Source: Desulfobulbaceae bacterium UBA2276 | GTDB lineage: Bacteria; Desulfobacterota; Desulfobulbia; Desulfobulbales; Desulfocapsaceae | DNA: 6,076 nucleotides | Reading direction: 5' to 3' | Assembly: GCA_002347085.1 (NCBI GenBank) | Contig: DDWW01000064.1 | Span: 1-6,076 of the forward strand | In this document: positions 1-5,452 of the stretch, one piece after another | How the letters are laid out: each line of letters opens with the position of its first letter | Position numbering within the stretch: the stretch's first letter is position 1 | Notes under the pieces: generated by a model | The model's database searches: none | Told to the model about the DNA's origin: nothing | What the model saw: only the letters and a program-made list of their open reading frames with translations | Program-made: the position numbers and the translations under genes

Positions 1-530
1 CCAAACTCATCGTTGACCAAGGCCATATGGATCTTGCGTTTCTGAAACTGCACCAGGAGATCGACGATCAGTTTTTTTTCATCAATAAAATAGGGAGGAT
101 TCAAAAGTTCGGCCAACGGAATATCCTTGGCCGCCGGCGAAAAGCTCTTCAAAAGATTCTTGACATGCAGTATGCCGACAATCCGGTCAAAGCTCTCCCG
201 ATAGACCGGCACCCTGGTAAACCCCTTGTCGATGAAAAACTCCACCAGATCAGCAAGAGAGGTGGACTCCTCCGCCGCCTCGATCTCTACCGCCGGGGTC
301 ATGATCTCGCCGACCATAGTATCACGAAAATCGAAGATGGAGTTGATCATCTTCTCTTCCAGGCTGGTAATCAGCCCCTGTTCTTCTCCATCCTCAAGCA
401 GTTCCTGAATCTCCTGCTCCAAGGATTCGGTGGTATCCGGGGTGCGCCCAGGCAACAGGGCGGCCAGCCGTTTGAAGACCCCTCTATGTTCTCCCGTGTC
501 CGACTGTGCAGATGATTTTTCCTTCGTCAT
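1..530 (-). CDS. corC: CorC/HlyC-family CBS-domain protein, N-terminal part (C-terminus beyond left edge)
   Basis: Read on the minus strand from ATG at 530-528, 176 complete codons stay open to the window edge. The protein starts MTKEKSSAQS and has a soluble, acidic, charged N-terminus with no membrane helix. A helical segment (residues 35-72, LEQEIQELLEDGEEQGLI then EEKMINSIFDF) leads into the typical VGEIMTP motif (73-79) that opens the first CBS domain. FTRVPVYRESFDRIVGILHVKNLL (104-127) closes it, and the visible part ends in HMALVNDEFG inside the second CBS repeat. This order matches the short cytosolic CorC/YbeX type (about 290 residues) rather than the membrane-anchored CNNM/DUF21 type. 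Family members are linked to magnesium/cobalt efflux, and E. coli YbeX also to ribosome metabolism. The missing part should hold the rest of CBS2 and the CorC_HlyC C-terminal domain. The Shine-Dalgarno match is weak (TGGAAAC). The gene diverges from the carboxylase genes and is probably unrelated to them. Confidence 0.9.
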   Translation of the reverse strand, partial: MTKEKSSAQSDTGEHRGVFKRLAALLPGRTPDTTESLEQEIQELLEDGEEQGLITSLEEKMINSIFDFRDTMVGEIMTPAVEIEAAEESTSLADLVEFFIDKGFTRVPVYRESFDRIVGILHVKNLLKSFSPAAKDIPLAELLNPPYFIDEKKLIVDLLVQFQKRKIHMALVNDEF

Positions 531-597
531 ATTGTTTCCATCACCATTCTCTGCGAAAAAGTGTTTTTGTCCAAAACTCATTGAGCTTTTCCATGAA

Positions 598-626
598 ATA
601 TCAAAGAGAAGCAATCTTGCTATCAA
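598..626 (-). promoter_or_regulatory. Candidate promoter for the corC-like gene
   Basis: On the minus strand TTGATA (626-621) is followed after exactly 17 bases by TGATAT (603-598), about 70 bases upstream of the corC-like start. The -35 box is one base off TTGACA. The -10 box is poor, so this is only a candidate. Confidence 0.3.
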
Positions 627-680
627 CTCTTTTTAGCACCACACTCTTCAAGAGCAATAAAAAGCAAACCCAGAGTAAGG

Positions 681-711
681 AGAAAAGGTCATCAGACAAA
701 ATACCTTTTTT
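681..711. repeat. AT-rich inverted repeat in the divergent promoter region
   Basis: AAAAGGT (683-689) pairs perfectly with ACCTTTT (703-709) around a 13-base loop, and a T/C-rich tract follows (710-718). On the plus strand it resembles a weak intrinsic terminator, but the stem has only two G-C pairs and no gene ends upstream on that strand. It could equally be a protein-binding site or chance structure in AT-rich DNA. Confidence 0.25.
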
Positions 712-712
712 C

Positions 713-741
713 TTTTCTAATTGCTATGATATGACTATACT
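713..741 (+). promoter_or_regulatory. Candidate promoter region for the accC-accAD genes
   Basis: TATACT at 736-741 is a good -10 box, with a second near-consensus hexamer TATGAT at 725-730. At 17-bp spacing the -35 position for TATACT is TTTTCT (713-718), a weak match. Use of this site would give the accC-like message a leader of roughly 140 bases. The call rests on the -10 boxes and the local AT-richness only. Confidence 0.3.
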
Positions 742-885
742 AATGATTGTTTATTCTTTTTACAAAAATAAAAAAAGGGACCTCAAGCATTATCATCACT
801 TTCCCAGACTCAATCCGCGTCCATCAACAATGCTCAATACGCATCAAGAAGGGCATCAATCAAGAGCTTACACTATCAAAAAAAT

Positions 886-2301
886 ATGAGTAACAACTTG
901 CAAGGAAAGGTTCTCATCGCCAACCGTGGCGAGATCGCAATCCGCATCATGAATGCCTGCAAGGATCTGGGCCTGGAATACATCGTCGTCTATACCGATG
1001 CCGACAAGGATTCCGAGCACGTTCAGCGCAACCGGATAAGCGGTGCCGATCAGAACGCCTGGCGCATTACGAGCTATACCGAACCCAATGATATCTTCGC
1101 GGTTGCCGACCACACCCAGTGCACGGCCATCCATCCCGGCTATGGCTTTTTCTCGGAAGATTATCGTTTTGCCAGACGAGCAACGCTGCGAGATCGGCCC
1201 CTCACCTTTATCGGGCCTAACTGGGAGGTCATCAAGAGCCTGGGGGACAAGATCAACACCAAGCGAGTTGCCAACGCCCTGAAGATCCCGACCATTCCCG
1301 GCACCGACAGCCCCATCTACAACGAGATGGAGGCCGAAGAGATCGCCCAGCGACTTTTAGACGATCAAGTAGCCCAGGACATCAAGGCCCCTTCCATCTT
1401 AGTCAAGGCGGCGGCAGGCGGCGGCGGCATGGGTATTGAAGAGGTCACGGAGATCGAGCAGTTCCGGCGCATCTATCGTCAGGTTCAGAACTATGCCAAA
1501 CGTCAGTTCGGCGACGGTGGCGTCCTTATCGAGCAATGCCTGCGCGACTATAACCATCTTGAAGTGCAACTCGTCTGCTCCCGCCACGGCGAACGCATCC
1601 ATTTTGGTTCCCGTAACTGCACCATCCAGTCCACCGGCCGCCAGAAACGGGTGGAAGCGGCGCCCGGCTTTCACAGCTCCTGCTTCACTTACGATTTCGA
1701 CGAGCAGAAGGTGCTGGAGCAGATCGTTGACTATTCGCTGAAATTAGCGGCCCATGTCCACTACGACAATGTCGGCACCTGGGAATGGATCGTCAGCCGA
1801 TCGGGCCGCCCCTATCTGCTGGAAGTCAACACCAGGATCCAGGTCGAAAATGACGTCTCCGCCCGGATCAGCTATCTGAACCATCAACACCCCAACCTGA
1901 TCCGCGAACAGATCAGATTGGGCCTGGGTGAAAAGATGGGCTACAAGCAAAAATCCGTTGAGTTTAAAGGGGCCTCTATCGAGCTCCGTGTTGTGGCCGA
2001 GGATACTCGGCGCGGTTTCGCGCCCTGGATCGGCACCATCACCGAATTCCATTTTCCCCAGTACGACTGGTCAACCGTCTATTCCCATGTCCCCTCTGAC
2101 CGTGAATACGGGATACCCAGCGAATACGACCCCAACCTGGCCCTGGCCCTGGTCTGGGGAGATTCCATGGCGGAGGCCAAAATTCGAGCCGCCCAGTTTA
2201 TTGACGAGATAGTCATTCGCGGCCAGGACTCGCATGGCGGCCCCATTATCACCAACCTGGAATATCTGAAAAACAACCTGGACCGCCTGCTGACCTTCTG
2301 A
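886..2301 (+). CDS. accC: Biotin carboxylase subunit of acetyl-CoA carboxylase (divergent AccC-like)
   Basis: The protein (471 residues; E. coli AccC has 449) carboxylates the biotin carrier protein using ATP and bicarbonate, the first half-reaction of acetyl-CoA carboxylase. The N-terminal domain has GKVLIANRGEIAIRI (7-21) and AIHPGYGFFSE (81-91). The ATP-grasp follows with GDK (K122), VKAAAGGGGMGIEEV (K174 and the glycine loop at 178-183), NHLEVQ (H224, E226), RQK (K254), GTWEW (E300) and LLEVNTRIQVE (E313, N315, R317, Q319, E321). The C-terminal domain has IELRVVAED (R368). By alignment from memory these match E. coli K116, K159, H209, E211, K238, E276, E288, N290, R292, Q294, E296 and R338, so catalysis looks intact. 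Several family signatures are altered (see findings). There is no biotin-attachment domain. The start fits the family N-terminus, although no Shine-Dalgarno lies at normal distance (only AAGAG about 20 bases upstream). The gene is followed after 163 bp by the fused carboxyltransferase, its evident partner. A different acyl-CoA substrate for the complex cannot be excluded. Confidence 0.9.
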   Translation: MSNNLQGKVLIANRGEIAIRIMNACKDLGLEYIVVYTDADKDSEHVQRNRISGADQNAWRITSYTEPNDIFAVADHTQCTAIHPGYGFFSEDYRFARRATLRDRPLTFIGPNWEVIKSLGDKINTKRVANALKIPTIPGTDSPIYNEMEAEEIAQRLLDDQVAQDIKAPSILVKAAAGGGGMGIEEVTEIEQFRRIYRQVQNYAKRQFGDGGVLIEQCLRDYNHLEVQLVCSRHGERIHFGSRNCTIQSTGRQKRVEAAPGFHSSCFTYDFDEQKVLEQIVDYSLKLAAHVHYDNVGTWEWIVSRSGRPYLLEVNTRIQVENDVSARISYLNHQHPNLIREQIRLGLGEKMGYKQKSVEFKGASIELRVVAEDTRRGFAPWIGTITEFHFPQYDWSTVYSHVPSDREYGIPSEYDPNLALALVWGDSMAEAKIRAAQFIDEIVIRGQDSHGGPIITNLEYLKNNLDRLLTF

Positions 2302-2380
2302 GCCGCTTGTCAAAGCCGTTATTCAGGTAAGCGAAGATTCCAAAAAACAAATTCTCCGTTTCAATGGTATTAACGGCATA

Positions 2381-2432
2381 AGGGGCCGTACAGAAATAGA
2401 TAAAACATAGTGGATATTTCTTAACGGCCCCT
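2381..2432. repeat. Long imperfect hairpin between accC and accAD
   Basis: AGGGGCCGT (2381-2389) pairs perfectly with ACGGCCCCT (2424-2432). After a 2x2 mismatch, AGAAATA (2392-2398) pairs with TATTTCT (2415-2421), leaving a 16-base loop. The hairpin lies 79 bases past the accC-like stop and 32 bases before the accAD-like start. No T-run follows, so it is not a classical terminator. It could be an mRNA stability or processing element, an attenuator, or a copy of a dispersed palindromic repeat. Upstream ACGGC (2373-2377) could pair with GCCGT (2385-2389) instead. Confidence 0.7.
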
Positions 2433-2436
2433 AATC

Positions 2437-2453
2437 ACCTGTAACCTGTAACC
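2437..2453 (+). repeat. Tandem 7-bp repeat just upstream of the accAD start
   Basis: ACCTGTA occurs twice in direct tandem (2437-2450) and is followed by ACC, a partial third unit. It sits between the intergenic hairpin and the carboxyltransferase ATG, where a ribosome binding site would be expected, yet contains no Shine-Dalgarno motif. Its function is unknown, and it may be a simple slippage repeat. Confidence 0.5.
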
Positions 2454-2464
2454 GCACTCTTTCT

Positions 2465-4735
2465 ATGAACGCATTACTCAAGCAGCTCCATAAAATCGAA
2501 GAACGCATCAACTATCTTGTTCAGCTCAAGGACTACTCCAATTGGGGGAACCTCGACGGCTTCAAAGAGACCTGCGACAAGCTGAAACTGACGGTGTATG
2601 ATCACAGCGAAGACCAGTTTGCCGGCGAGATTCAGAAACTGCATGAATCGATCTGCTTTCTCGAAGAACGAGCCGAAGAGCAGCTTACCCCTATGGAACG
2701 GGTACGGATCGTCCGCAGCATCCAGCGTTTCAGCCTCAAAGACATCCTCGAGAACGTTTATGAGGATTATACCGAGCTGGGTGGTGAGGGTGATGCCAAT
2801 ATCGATCCGGCGATGGTCTGCGCCAAGGCCACCATCGTCAGACGCATCAAAAACAAACCCTACACCGCCTCGGTCATGGTCATTGGTCAGGAAACCGGTC
2901 ATGGTGAGGAATTTCGTAATGGCGGCTCCTGCAAACCCGAGGGCAACGAAAAAGCCCTGCGCTATATGAAGGTTGCCGAGACCGAAGGCATCCCCATCCA
3001 TTTCTATGTCTTCACCCCTGGTTCCTTTCCGGTAGAAGAGTATCCCGGGGCCGCCCAGCAGATCGCCCGCAATATCTATACCATGAGCAAGCTGCGGGTT
3101 CCCATGATCTCCATGATCTCCGAGGGGGGCTCCGGTGGCGCCGAGGCCATCGGCCTGTCTGACTATCGGATGATGTGTTCACATGGCTACTATTCCGTCA
3201 TCTCACCCGAAGGGGCGGCGGCCATTGAGGGCAAGGTCAAAGAGGGGAGCAAGGTCCCCAAGGAGCTCATTGAGGTCTGCGCCGAACGACTCAAGTTGAC
3301 CGCCACCGACAATCTGGCCTTAGGCACCATCGATCATATCATTCAGGAGCCACCCTTAGGCGCCAGGCGGGATGATTTTGCCTTTTTTGCCAAGCTTCGG
3401 GCTGATGTTATGCGCGCCACCGACAAGGTTGTCCTGGGCACCAAAAGTTTCAGGGCCTTCCGTTCCTATGAGATCAGACGCAAGAAGGCCGAGACCGAGG
3501 CCCAGGAGCTCCAGGTGGACGTCTCTTGGGATCTCAACGACGATGAGATCAAACGTCTGCTGGCCCAGCGCTCCCAGAAATATCGAGCAATGTCCACCCA
3601 AGGTTTCAGCGGCCTGCCTACTCCCACCGAAAAATTTTTCCGACGAATGCAGGAGATGACCGAGGAGGTCTATTTCACCATCCGTTATGATATCCTGAAA
3701 AACCACCAGAAACAGGTGCAGAAGGTCTTCAAGGATGTCTCGGGTGAAGGAACAGTGATCCTCAAACGCGTCACCTCCCCGATTACCACGGCCCTTGAGT
3801 TTTTATCCCCGCAAAAAGACAAAAAATTCGTCCGCCCCCAACTTCCCAGCGCCGGCGGGGCTCTCCCCCCCAGCAGTGCCCAGGATCCCATAGAACTGAC
3901 CGACACCTATACCAGCCCGCTGGCCAATATGGATCGCACCATCACCTGCCCCAATAGCGAGAAATATGGGTGCAAAGACCTGTGGGTGCCCGACCTGTTC
4001 GGTGAATTCGCTGGGGTCTGCGAGATCTGCGGCCACCACTTCGCACTCGAACACAAGTGGTACCTGAAAAACATCTTTGATCCAGACTCCATCCGCCTCT
4101 TCAATAGCGAGATTACGGCTGAAAACCCTCTGGGCTACACCGGCTTTGACGAACGCTTACAGTCATCAAAGAAAAAGACCGGACGCAATGCCGGCAATAT
4201 GACCTTTCATGCCCGCATCATGGATATTCGGGTAGTGGTCAGTATGCTCTATTCCGATTTCAGAAATGGTACCGTTGGTTCAGCTGAAGGAGAAAAATTC
4301 ATTCAGGCCTGCGAGGTGGCCAAACGGACAAAGCGGCCCCTGATCTCGTATGTCCACACCACAGGAGGAATCCGTATTCAGGAAGGAACATTGGGGGTTA
4401 CCCAGATGCCCAAGTGTACCATGGCCGTCCGTGAATATATCGACGCCGGTGGACTCTATATTGTCGTTTATGACAACAATTCCTACGCCGGCCCTGTCGC
4501 CAGTTTCCTGGGATGTTCACCCTATCAGTTCGCCATCCGCTCCAGCCGCATTGGCTTTGCCGGCCATCGGGTTATCCGTGAAACCACTGGGATTGACATC
4601 CCCCCCGATTACCATTCGGCCCGAAACGCCCTCAAACGTGGACACATCCAGGGGATCTGGGATCGTCGGGAATTTCGCCGCAACCTGTACAAATCCCTCA
4701 TGACGATGGGAAGCCCACACCTCTATTATCGATAA
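2465..4735 (+). CDS. accA/accD: Acetyl-CoA carboxylase carboxyltransferase, fused alpha (AccA-like) and beta (AccD-like) subunits
   Basis: This 756-residue protein should transfer the carboxyl group from carboxybiotin to acetyl-CoA, giving malonyl-CoA. Residues 1 to about 330 match AccA: a helical N-terminus, SVMVIGQETG (136-145), PEGNEKALRYM (158-168), FTPGSFP (183-189), SEGGSGGAEAIG (219-230) and YYSVISPEGAAAI (242-254). A linker of about 155 residues follows. It is charged and helical near 335-425, then proline/serine-rich at 457-474. From about 490 the protein matches AccD: a zinc ribbon with C495, C503, C519 and C522, then TTGGIRIQEGTLGVTQM (632-648), SYAGPVASFLG (673-683) and IGFAGHRVIRETTG (696-709). 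E. coli AccA and AccD are separate proteins of about 319 and 304 residues, so the length fits both plus a linker. The start is forced: the frame has a stop at 2432-2434 and no other start codon before 2465. There is no Shine-Dalgarno. The gene forms a likely operon with accC upstream. Confidence 0.92.
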   Translation: MNALLKQLHKIEERINYLVQLKDYSNWGNLDGFKETCDKLKLTVYDHSEDQFAGEIQKLHESICFLEERAEEQLTPMERVRIVRSIQRFSLKDILENVYEDYTELGGEGDANIDPAMVCAKATIVRRIKNKPYTASVMVIGQETGHGEEFRNGGSCKPEGNEKALRYMKVAETEGIPIHFYVFTPGSFPVEEYPGAAQQIARNIYTMSKLRVPMISMISEGGSGGAEAIGLSDYRMMCSHGYYSVISPEGAAAIEGKVKEGSKVPKELIEVCAERLKLTATDNLALGTIDHIIQEPPLGARRDDFAFFAKLRADVMRATDKVVLGTKSFRAFRSYEIRRKKAETEAQELQVDVSWDLNDDEIKRLLAQRSQKYRAMSTQGFSGLPTPTEKFFRRMQEMTEEVYFTIRYDILKNHQKQVQKVFKDVSGEGTVILKRVTSPITTALEFLSPQKDKKFVRPQLPSAGGALPPSSAQDPIELTDTYTSPLANMDRTITCPNSEKYGCKDLWVPDLFGEFAGVCEICGHHFALEHKWYLKNIFDPDSIRLFNSEITAENPLGYTGFDERLQSSKKKTGRNAGNMTFHARIMDIRVVVSMLYSDFRNGTVGSAEGEKFIQACEVAKRTKRPLISYVHTTGGIRIQEGTLGVTQMPKCTMAVREYIDAGGLYIVVYDNNSYAGPVASFLGCSPYQFAIRSSRIGFAGHRVIRETTGIDIPPDYHSARNALKRGHIQGIWDRREFRRNLYKSLMTMGSPHLYYR

Positions 4736-4744
4736 TAGCCAATC

Positions 4745-4763
4745 AAAAAAACTCAAGTTTTTT
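4745..4763. terminator. Possible AT-rich intrinsic terminator after accAD
   Basis: AAAAAACT (4746-4753) and AGTTTTTT (4756-4763) form an 8-bp palindromic stem with an A-tract before and T-tract within the 3' arm, 10 bases past the accAD stop. Placement is right for a terminator and the symmetry would serve both strands. The stem is almost all A-T and the tight loop costs two pairs, so it would be weak. Confidence 0.35.
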
Positions 4764-4785
4764 GCCATTCCTGCCGATCTATACT
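4758..4785 (+). promoter_or_regulatory. Candidate promoter for the small four-cysteine protein gene
   Basis: TATACT (4780-4785) is a good -10 hexamer 57 bases before the start at 4842. The best -35 at acceptable spacing is only TTTTTT (4758-4763, 16-bp spacer), which overlaps the terminator-like stem. Confidence 0.25.
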
Positions 4786-4828
4786 TAAAAGACATAGAAA
4801 CGACAGTGGACGTTTTTCTCAATGGACT

Positions 4829-4835
4829 GAGGAGG
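4829..4835 (+). promoter_or_regulatory. Strong ribosome binding site that decides the start at 4842
   Basis: GAGGAGG ends six bases before ATG 4842. An earlier in-frame ATG at 4806 has no such site and would add twelve residues encoded across the ribosome binding site itself, so 4842 is preferred. Confidence 0.85.
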
Positions 4836-4841
4836 CGCATT

Positions 4842-5057
4842 ATGGCAATCTGGAAATTTACTGTAATCGACAGGGAAGTCTCTTACGGAGCCCGAAATCG
4901 CAAGTCCTTAACTGCCAAGGGCTGCAACGAACCTTTCAAGGATCGCTACTGGTGTCCGAAAAAGAAATGGTTTGTCCTGGAGGCCTGCCCCTTTATTAAC
5001 CGACGTGAATGTGAGAACTTCGCCCAGATGAGCGGGGAGAAATTTGCCAGCCTCTAA
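4842..5057 (+). CDS. Small four-cysteine protein of unknown function (71 aa)
   Basis: I do not recognise this family. The 71-residue protein starts MAIWKFTVID and contains REVSYGARNR, DRYWCPKKKWF and EACPFINRRECENF. Its four cysteines (C28, C38, C49, C57) are spaced X9, X10 and X7, and two precede proline (CP). It has basic and aromatic residues, no signal peptide and no membrane helix, which suggests a small cytosolic protein, perhaps a metal-binding or redox-sensitive one; that is inference only. The excellent Shine-Dalgarno (GAGGAGG, 6-base spacer), codon-like composition and a protein-like sequence support a real gene. It lies 106 bp downstream of accAD, past a possible weak terminator and next to a good -10 hexamer, so it probably has its own promoter. 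No terminator of quality follows; AAAC-ACA-GTTT with a T-rich tail at about 5081-5100 is marginal. Confidence 0.75.
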   Translation: MAIWKFTVIDREVSYGARNRKSLTAKGCNEPFKDRYWCPKKKWFVLEACPFINRRECENFAQMSGEKFASL

Positions 5058-5134
5058 AGATTGGCAAATAAGGCGACAAACACAGTTTATTGTTTTTTCT
5101 TGGCCTTGAGCCTTGACGGAAGCCACCCCTTATG

Positions 5135-5170
5135 ATAGATAGTGTTCACTTTGTGCGTAGTGTTATCTAT
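5135..5170. repeat. Compound direct and inverted repeat upstream of the tRNA-like remnant
   Basis: ATAGATA (5135-5141) is inverted as TATCTAT (5164-5170), and inside these arms TAGTGTT occurs directly twice (5140-5146 and 5158-5164), 18 bases apart. The combination could be an operator, a recombination site or chance. It ends six bases before the tRNA-like segment. Confidence 0.4.
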
Positions 5171-5176
5171 GAACAA

Positions 5177-5259
5177 GGGCCGTTAGCTCAATTGGCTGAC
5201 TGCCTCTTGAAGGCTACAGGCTGACGTTCTTAACAAGTGGGCCGCCAAATTTTCGATTC
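5177..5259 (+). pseudogene. Degenerate tRNA-like remnant, tRNA-Lys(CUU)-like
   Basis: The first 19 bases (GGGCCGTTAGCTCAATTGG) read like the acceptor 5' strand, T8-A9 and the D-arm of a bacterial tRNA-Lys. CTGAC (5221-5225), TCTTAA (5229-5234) and AGTGGG then echo a tRNA-Lys anticodon arm and variable region, and TTCGATTC (5252-5259) is a perfect T-loop sequence. The parts are in the correct order, but the gene is not functional. The D-stem return strand is missing, a segment of about 25 bases flanked by GGCTGAC direct repeats (5194-5200, 5219-5225) interrupts it, the T-stem does not pair, and no 3' acceptor strand ACGGCCC is present. This is either a decayed tRNA gene or the scar of an integration event at a tRNA. 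The family match is from memory of tRNA consensus sequences. Confidence 0.5.
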
Positions 5260-5267
5260 GCCAAATT
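5243..5267 (+). repeat. Short direct repeat CGCCAAATT before the lmo0937-like gene
   Basis: CGCCAAATT is present at 5243-5251 and again at 5259-5267, a 16-base period, overlapping the 3' end of the tRNA-like remnant and ending seven bases before the ribosome binding site of the next gene. It may be a repeat left by replication slippage or insertion. Confidence 0.45.
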
Positions 5268-5285
5268 ATGGCAAAAGGAGAAAAA

Positions 5286-5432
5286 ATGCTCGGAACAATT
5301 GCAGTCATCTTGATTATTCTCTGGCTTCTGGGCTTCGTCAGCTCGTACACCATGGGCGGATTCATTCACATCCTCTTGGTCATCGCTGTCATAATGATTC
5401 TGGTTCGGGTCATTCAAGGTCGACGCCTGTAA
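5286..5432 (+). CDS. Small lmo0937-type two-helix membrane protein (48 aa)
   Basis: This 48-residue open frame encodes MLGTIAVILIILWLLGFV, a short SSYTMGGFIH turn, then ILLVIAVIMILVRVIQGRRL. It therefore forms two hydrophobic helices (about 3-19 and 27-42) joined by a glycine/serine hairpin, with a basic C-terminus that should stay in the cytoplasm. The LLG.V.SYT.GG.IH.LLV.A pattern is what I recall for the lmo0937/DUF5670 family, small inner-membrane peptides of unknown mechanism that are widespread and often found near stress-related genes. AAGGAG (5275-5280) lies 5 bases before the ATG. The neighbours downstream are coiled-coil stress-type proteins 140 bp away, so a shared envelope-stress or starvation role is possible but unproven. 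Confidence 0.88.
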   Translation: MLGTIAVILIILWLLGFVSSYTMGGFIHILLVIAVIMILVRVIQGRRL

Positions 5433-5452
5433 GTACTCGCCTGAACAGTTCG

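Larger units (their letters stand above)
531..885. promoter_or_regulatory. AT-rich divergent intergenic region between corC-like and accC-like genes
   Basis: This 355-bp stretch lies between two divergently transcribed genes and must hold both promoters unless a leader starts elsewhere. Base composition shifts to AT-rich, especially at 690-780, against the GC-richer coding flanks. Open frames across it (for example 506-889 plus) have low-complexity, non-protein-like composition and no recognisable motif, so I do not call a gene. It contains candidate promoter elements and one AT-rich inverted repeat, listed separately. No perfect operator-like palindrome of useful length was seen apart from CTCTT-C-AAGAG at 644-654. 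Confidence 0.6.

Noticed and set aside
27..515. 162-residue plus-strand open frame opposite the CorC-like gene
   Set aside because: The minus strand encodes clear CBS-domain motifs (EIMTP, HMALVNDEFG); the plus-strand frame is its shadow.
506..889. Plus-strand frame overlapping the accC start by four bases, resembling translational coupling
   Set aside because: Its product is low-complexity and lysine/serine/histidine-rich, spans the AT-rich intergenic region and overlaps the CorC-like start antisense. There is no ribosome binding site or family similarity.
2474..3001. 175-residue open frame on the minus strand inside the carboxyltransferase gene
   Set aside because: It is antisense to the well-supported AccA-like half and shows no recognisable family motif; it results from codon bias of the real gene.
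4806..4841. Longer start for the four-cysteine protein at ATG 4806
   Set aside because: The strong GAGGAGG site lies between 4806 and 4842 and fits the later ATG; the extra residues would be encoded by the ribosome binding site.
5177..5259. A functional tRNA gene
   Set aside because: The acceptor 3' strand, the D-stem return strand and T-stem pairing are missing, so it cannot fold as a tRNA; I call it a remnant only.
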